A stretch of DNA of 64,000 nucleotides, from NCBI GenBank assembly GCA_021776735.1, contig JAJFFH010000027.1:372001-436000 (forward strand), in the 5' to 3' direction. The position numbers and the translations under genes are program-made. This DNA is from Planctomycetota bacterium. Lineage in GTDB: Bacteria > Planctomycetota > PLA2. Within the stretch, counting starts at the first letter, position 1, and each line of letters starts with the position of its first letter. Positions 60,169 to 64,000 of the stretch are shown piece by piece. Below the pieces are notes generated by a model. It was not told the DNA's origin and searched no databases. It saw only the letters and a program-made list of their open reading frames with translations.

Positions 60169-62991
60169 ATGGAATCTCGTCGTCCCAGCATTTTTATTAG
60201 CGCCGCGAGCGCGGACTTGCGCAGCAGTCGGGCGCTGATTCGGGACGCGCTGCTCACGATCGGTTGTGTGCCGATTGAGCAGACCAGTTTTCCGCCCGAC
60301 GGTTCGAAGGTGCGCGAGATGTTGCGGGCGCGGATCGAGGCGTGTGATGCCGTGATCCACGTCGTGGGGCACAGCTACGGGTTTGAGCCGATCGAGCGGG
60401 AGTCTTCGGAAGAACGGCGCAGCTACACGCAGCTTGAGTATGAGCTGGCGCGCGAGTTGGGCAAGCCGGTGTATGTGTTTGTTTGCGGGGAAGAGTTTGC
60501 CTACGACGAGCATCCTCCGGTTGAGGGCGAGCATGAGGAACTCCAGCGCGCCCATCGCGCGCGGGTGATGGCCGGCGACGAGCTCTTCGAGGAGGTCGGT
60601 TCGCCGGAAGCGCTGGGGACGCGGGTTCATGCGTTGCAGGCGCGTGTGGACAAGCTCACCGCGGAGCTGCGGCGTGCGCGGACGTGGATTGGGCGGGGTG
60701 TTGTCGTCGGCTTGGTGGTGCTCTTGGTTTTGGGCGGCGGTCTCTGGTGGGTCACGCGCGAGACCGGCAAGACCAAGGCGCGGCTGGCCGAGGTCGAAAC
60801 CGAGTTGGATCGACAGCGCCGCTACCTCCGGACGGTGGCGGATGTCTACACCAAGCAAAAGGCACAGCTTGCGGCCCTGAAGCTCACCGACAAGGAGCTG
60901 TTTGATCGCTCTCTGTCCGTGGTGGCCGAACGCGAGGGGATCTCGCTGTCCGAGCTTCGCTCGGGCGTGAATCTGTTCGTGGCGGCGGTGCGCGCGGATC
61001 CGCAGGCCGACTTCCTCGACAAGGCGCTGGCCGACTTCGCGGAACAAAACTTCGCGGCTGCGGCGAAACACGCGGCGCAGGCCGCGGACCTCGCTCGCGA
61101 AGAACGCATCGCCGCGGAGGAACTGGCCCAACGCGCGGCCGACGAGGCCTATCGTGCCCGCAACCGCGAACGGGACGCCCGCACACTCCAGGGACGATCC
61201 CTTGTCGCCGCCGGGCAGTATGGAGACGCCGTGACGGCCTACGGACAGGCGCTCGAGGTTACGTCGCCTGAGGACATGTCGGAAGGATGGGCGTACTTGA
61301 CGGTCTTGCAGGGGAACGCCCTGAGCTTGTGGGCCGGCGTCTCGGTCGGAGACGCGATCTCCCGGCATCGTGGCGCTGCCATTTTGGCTTATCGCCGTGC
61401 CCTATATGTGTACAAGCGCGAGACGCTGCCCGAGGGCTGGGCCGCGACTCGGAGTAGCCTCGCTACCGCGCTCGTCGCTCAGGCGAAGGCGTCGGAACCA
61501 CTGGTGGGCTTGCGCCTCCTCGAACAAGGAATATCGGCCTACCGCGAGGCGCTTTCTGTGTACACGCGTGCGGCGTTTCCGCAGCAATGGGCTGCTACGC
61601 AACACGCTCTCGGCGTCGCGTTCTCGGAGCAGGCGCGGGTGTCGGAGGGATCGGAGCGTTCACGCCTGTTCAAGAAGGCTGTCGTGGCCTACGGCCGGGC
61701 GCTTGAAGTTCAGAAGCGCGCGGTGTTTCCGCAGAGCTGGGCCGCGACCATGCACAATCTTGCCAACGCGCTACAGGGTCAGGCGCAGGCGGCGGAAGGG
61801 CCAGCGCGTTCGCGCCTGTTTGAAGAAGCGCTCGCGGCCTACCGGCGGGTGCTTGAGGTCTACACACGCGAGGCGCTTCCGCGCGACTGGGCGAAGACCA
61901 TGGGCAACCTTGCCGGCGCGCTCCAAAATCAGGCGAGGGTGTCGGAAGGACCGGTGCGCTCGCGCCTCCTGGAAGAAGCAGTATCGTCCTATCGCGAGGC
62001 GCTTTCTGTGTACACGCGCAAGTCGCTTCCGCAGGGCTGGGCTGTGAACCAGAGCAACCTCGCCCTCGCGCTCGTCGATCAAGCCAAAGTAGCGCAAGGT
62101 CCGGCGCGTCTCCGGCTGCTGGGCGAAGCGGTTGTCGCATACCGCCAGGCACTTCTTGTGTACACGAGAGAGTCGTTTCCGCAGGACTGGCCGTCGGCCC
62201 AAGCCGGCCTCACGAACGCGCGCCTCAGTCAGGCGACCGGGTCGCAAGGGGCTGCGCGCGCGCGCCTGTTCGGAGAGGTGGTCGAAGCCTACCGCCAAAC
62301 GCTTGAGGTTCGGACGCGCGAGTCGCGTCCTCTGGTCTGGGCCGGAACCCAAGTCAAACTCGCCACAGCCCTTCTCAATCAGGCGAGGGCGTCGGAAGGA
62401 CCGGCGCGCTCCCGTCTGCTGGGCGAAGCCGTTTCAGCCTATCGCGAAGTGCTCGAGGAGTACAAGCGCGAGACGGTTCCGCATGATTGGGCGGCGGCCC
62501 AGCACAATCTCGCGCGCGCGCTCCGTGACCAAGCCACCGGGGTGCGAGGCGCGGCACGCTCGCGCCTGTTGGAACAAGCGGTTGAGGCCTACCGCCAGGC
62601 GCTTGAGGTCCGGACGCGTGAGACGCTTCCACGGGGCTGGGCCGCGACCCACCAAAACCTCGGCGCAACGCTCGCTGATCAGGCCTGGGCGGGGCAGGGC
62701 CCGGCGCATTCGCGTCTGTTGGAAGAAGCGGTCGCGGCCTATCGTCACGCGCTCTTGGTGTACACTCGCGAGGCGTCTCCCCAAGACTGGGCCCAGACCC
62801 AGGACTTCCTCGCCTTTGCGCTCCATAGGCAGTTCAGCAAGGCGGTAGGCGGGCAGCGCCGCATCTTGCTGAAGCAAGCGGTTGTCGCCATGGAGAACAC
62901 CTTGACGGTGTGGAAGGCCGAGCAGTACCCCGTGAGGGTGATCCGGCTCAGGATACTGAAAGAGAAACTCCAAAAACTTGAGTCTCGCTGA
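60169..62991 (+). CDS. DUF4062 (TIR-like) - TM - TPR protein
   Basis: A 940-residue protein. Residues 5-115 match the DUF4062 domain (IFISAASADLRSSR near 8, YTQLEYELARELGKPVYVFV near 90), which is TIR-like and common in bacterial conflict proteins. A transmembrane helix at about 182-202 and a short coiled coil follow, then from about 420 to 910 ten repeats of about 50 residues, each with PxxW, a NLA-AL helix and a second helix (SRLLEEAVxAYRxAL), of the TPR class. The whole could be a sensor with a TPR superhelix that starts a TIR-type response, perhaps against phage. It stands alone and is bracketed by the structured repeats. No catalytic Glu can be placed with certainty. Confidence 0.75.
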   Translation: MESRRPSIFISAASADLRSSRALIRDALLTIGCVPIEQTSFPPDGSKVREMLRARIEACDAVIHVVGHSYGFEPIERESSEERRSYTQLEYELARELGKPVYVFVCGEEFAYDEHPPVEGEHEELQRAHRARVMAGDELFEEVGSPEALGTRVHALQARVDKLTAELRRARTWIGRGVVVGLVVLLVLGGGLWWVTRETGKTKARLAEVETELDRQRRYLRTVADVYTKQKAQLAALKLTDKELFDRSLSVVAEREGISLSELRSGVNLFVAAVRADPQADFLDKALADFAEQNFAAAAKHAAQAADLAREERIAAEELAQRAADEAYRARNRERDARTLQGRSLVAAGQYGDAVTAYGQALEVTSPEDMSEGWAYLTVLQGNALSLWAGVSVGDAISRHRGAAILAYRRALYVYKRETLPEGWAATRSSLATALVAQAKASEPLVGLRLLEQGISAYREALSVYTRAAFPQQWAATQHALGVAFSEQARVSEGSERSRLFKKAVVAYGRALEVQKRAVFPQSWAATMHNLANALQGQAQAAEGPARSRLFEEALAAYRRVLEVYTREALPRDWAKTMGNLAGALQNQARVSEGPVRSRLLEEAVSSYREALSVYTRKSLPQGWAVNQSNLALALVDQAKVAQGPARLRLLGEAVVAYRQALLVYTRESFPQDWPSAQAGLTNARLSQATGSQGAARARLFGEVVEAYRQTLEVRTRESRPLVWAGTQVKLATALLNQARASEGPARSRLLGEAVSAYREVLEEYKRETVPHDWAAAQHNLARALRDQATGVRGAARSRLLEQAVEAYRQALEVRTRETLPRGWAATHQNLGATLADQAWAGQGPAHSRLLEEAVAAYRHALLVYTREASPQDWAQTQDFLAFALHRQFSKAVGGQRRILLKQAVVAMENTLTVWKAEQYPVRVIRLRILKEKLQKLESR

Positions 62992-62993
62992 CG

Positions 62994-63100
62994 TGGTGTC
63001 TTTTGCTCTCAACGGCTGATCGAGTTGAGAGCTTCGGGGGCGAGGAATTTGGTCGGTTCGTGCGTGAAGCGCGAGCCGATGAAATGGATGCGTGGGGTTG
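62994..63100 (+). repeat. structured repeat, unit 3 (downstream of DUF4062 gene)
   Basis: Begins three bases after the stop codon: CTCTCAAC-GGCTGATCGA-GTTGAGAG, an 8-bp stem with a different sequence from the other units, then GGTTCGTGC...GCGCGAGCC. Confidence 0.7.
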
Positions 63101-63191
63101 GCAGTGTCTTTTGGCTTCAACGGCTGATGCCGTTGAGAGCTTCGGGGGCGAGAGATTTGGTCGGTTCGCGCGTGAAGCGCGAGCCGATGAA
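63101..63191 (+). repeat. structured repeat, unit 4 (downstream of DUF4062 gene)
   Basis: Follows unit 3 directly: CAACGG-CTGATG-CCGTTG and GGTTCGCGC-GTGAA-GCGCGAGCC. It ends about 20 bp before the polyferredoxin stop codon. Confidence 0.7.
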
Positions 63192-63210
63192 ACTGCGTCT
63201 TCCGCGGAGC

Positions 63211-64000
63211 CTACTCCTTGAGCTTTGCTGGTTCCGCGGCGCGGGCGCTTTCTTCGGTCCAGTGCAGCACATCGACCGGGCAGACATCGACGCAGATTCC
63301 GCAGCCGATGCACGATGACGTCTTCAGGGTTACGGGTTCCGCGCGTTTGGCGAAGTCCATGACCGGGATCCCCATCTGGCATTCTCGCGAGCACTGGCCG
63401 CAGGCGATGCATTTGTCGCGCGCGGGGACGATCTTGAAGCGGCTCGCGATACGTCCGATCAGGTTCATGTACATGCGCAGCGGGCAGAAGAAGCGGCACC
63501 ATGCGCGGTTACCGAAAAACCAGTAGAACCCGAGGCCGACCGCGCCCGCGAGCATCGTGTCGATCCAGATGCCGTACAGGTGCAGGCCCTCGTCGGCGAC
63601 CGCCCAGCTTCCAAAAAAGATGGTCAGGATCGATACCGCGAAGGCGAGGCCCAACACGATCTTGCCCGCCGCGCGCTCGAAGCGGATCGACTTCGGGCCG
63701 CGCGGGGCGAGATGGCGGACGTTGTCGCCCAGCGTTTCGGCGAGCGCACCACACCCGCAGACCCACGAGCAAAAACGACTACCCTGGAAATAGACCAGCA
63801 ACGGGATCCCGACGAACGTCAGGCCGACGGCGTAGAGAAACGGACCCATGTGGCCCGCGAGCAACGGCTTGCTGATCGCCTCGATCGAAAGCGGCCAGGC
63901 GAGGATCAGATGAAAGGCGTAGCCGGCCTTGGCGTACCACTCCGGCGCGAAACGCGGCAGGATGAACAGCGGCAGGATGCAGAGCATGAAGCACTGGAAG
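63211..64000 (-). CDS. NapH/CcoG-like polyferredoxin membrane protein, 5' partial
   Basis: The frame is open to the window edge, so the start lies beyond it; 263 residues are seen. Several transmembrane helices carry the cysteine motifs FCSWVCGCG and WCRFFCP, and the C-terminal end has two 4Fe-4S clusters: CIACGQCSRECQ and CIGCGICVDVCPVDV. These are the marks of NapH or CcoG-type electron-transfer proteins that pass electrons from quinol or act in cytochrome oxidase assembly. It is on the opposite strand to the redox module upstream, separated only by the repeats, and may belong to another respiratory set outside the window. Confidence 0.8.
   Translation of the reverse strand, partial: FQCFMLCILPLFILPRFAPEWYAKAGYAFHLILAWPLSIEAISKPLLAGHMGPFLYAVGLTFVGIPLLVYFQGSRFCSWVCGCGALAETLGDNVRHLAPRGPKSIRFERAAGKIVLGLAFAVSILTIFFGSWAVADEGLHLYGIWIDTMLAGAVGLGFYWFFGNRAWCRFFCPLRMYMNLIGRIASRFKIVPARDKCIACGQCSRECQMGIPVMDFAKRAEPVTLKTSSCIGCGICVDVCPVDVLHWTEESARAAEPAKLKE

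Noticed and set aside
63003..63221. Small plus-strand reading frame of about 72 residues after the DUF4062 gene
   Set aside because: It is made entirely of the structured repeat units; the repetition in the protein comes from the DNA repeat.
1..64000. tRNA, rRNA or known riboswitch
   Set aside because: No cloverleaf with GTTCGA-type arm plus acceptor stem, rRNA motif or FMN/TPP-type core was found by eye; a covariance search was not possible.

Overview
The window is GC-rich bacterial chromosome. The strongest taxonomic hints are a Tat-exported DUF1501-type protein next to a one-heme planctomycete-type cytochrome, a Ser/Thr kinase followed by a WD40 propeller with the linker typical of planctomycetes, many FHA, TPR and EF-hand proteins, and few clear Shine-Dalgarno sites. 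I infer a member of Planctomycetota; no rRNA or other marker is present to fix the lineage, and I found no tRNA, rRNA, CRISPR array or intact insertion sequence.

Layout. 1-3.8 kb: the 3' part of a TMTC-like membrane glycosyltransferase with TPRs. 3.9-20.8 kb: a pilus or type II secretion assembly block: an FHA-GAF-sigma54 activator, then a well supported promoter (TTGCGC-N18-TATAAT) and a tightly packed run of a double-FHA membrane protein, a PilM-PilN fusion, a PilO-like protein, a TPR protein, four pseudopilins (one fused to a LamG-like domain), two exported proteins and a parvulin lipoprotein, ending in scpB. A MITE-like inverted repeat abuts the scpB stop codon. 21.8-24.7 kb: PpiD-like foldase, yidD and rnpA. 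24.8-30.1 kb: a two-component pair (sensor with an apparent lipoprotein signal, and an NtrC-type regulator), HtrA, a 26-residue hydrophobic peptide and lexA, with dyad and tandem repeats around it. 30.4-37.6 kb: a zinc-ribbon protein, an HExxH TPR lipoprotein, an exported aminopeptidase P, the operon trmD-rplS-yraN-ptsN, and ribE. 37.7-42.6 kb: an Mla-type lipid transport operon (MCE, MlaF, MlaE) ending beside a lipoprotein with repeated WPF motifs, and a divergent lipoprotein. 42.8-45.3 kb: a lipoprotein, a decayed chimeric gene copy and an orphan gene. 45.8-48.3 kb: sucC, sucD and a small lipoprotein. 48.4-52.6 kb: a cyclase-kinase-WD40 fusion. 52.8-59.8 kb: a surface or periplasmic redox module (c-type cytochrome, DUF1501 protein, decaheme cytochrome fused to an LVIVD propeller, EF-hand protein). 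60.2-63.0 kb: a DUF4062-TM-TPR protein bracketed by four copies of a structured ~100-bp repeat. 63.2 kb to the end: part of a polyferredoxin membrane protein.

Three DNA-level patterns cross these boundaries and are not explained by the genes: a 12-mer ATCGCCGTCCGT in nine copies close to gene starts or in gaps; a G-tract element GGGGGGGCGGGGGC in eight copies, both between and inside genes; and a palindrome module that occurs upstream of the 12-mer at two places. Together with the peptide next to lexA and the repeat-bracketed DUF4062 gene, these are the parts most worth following up.
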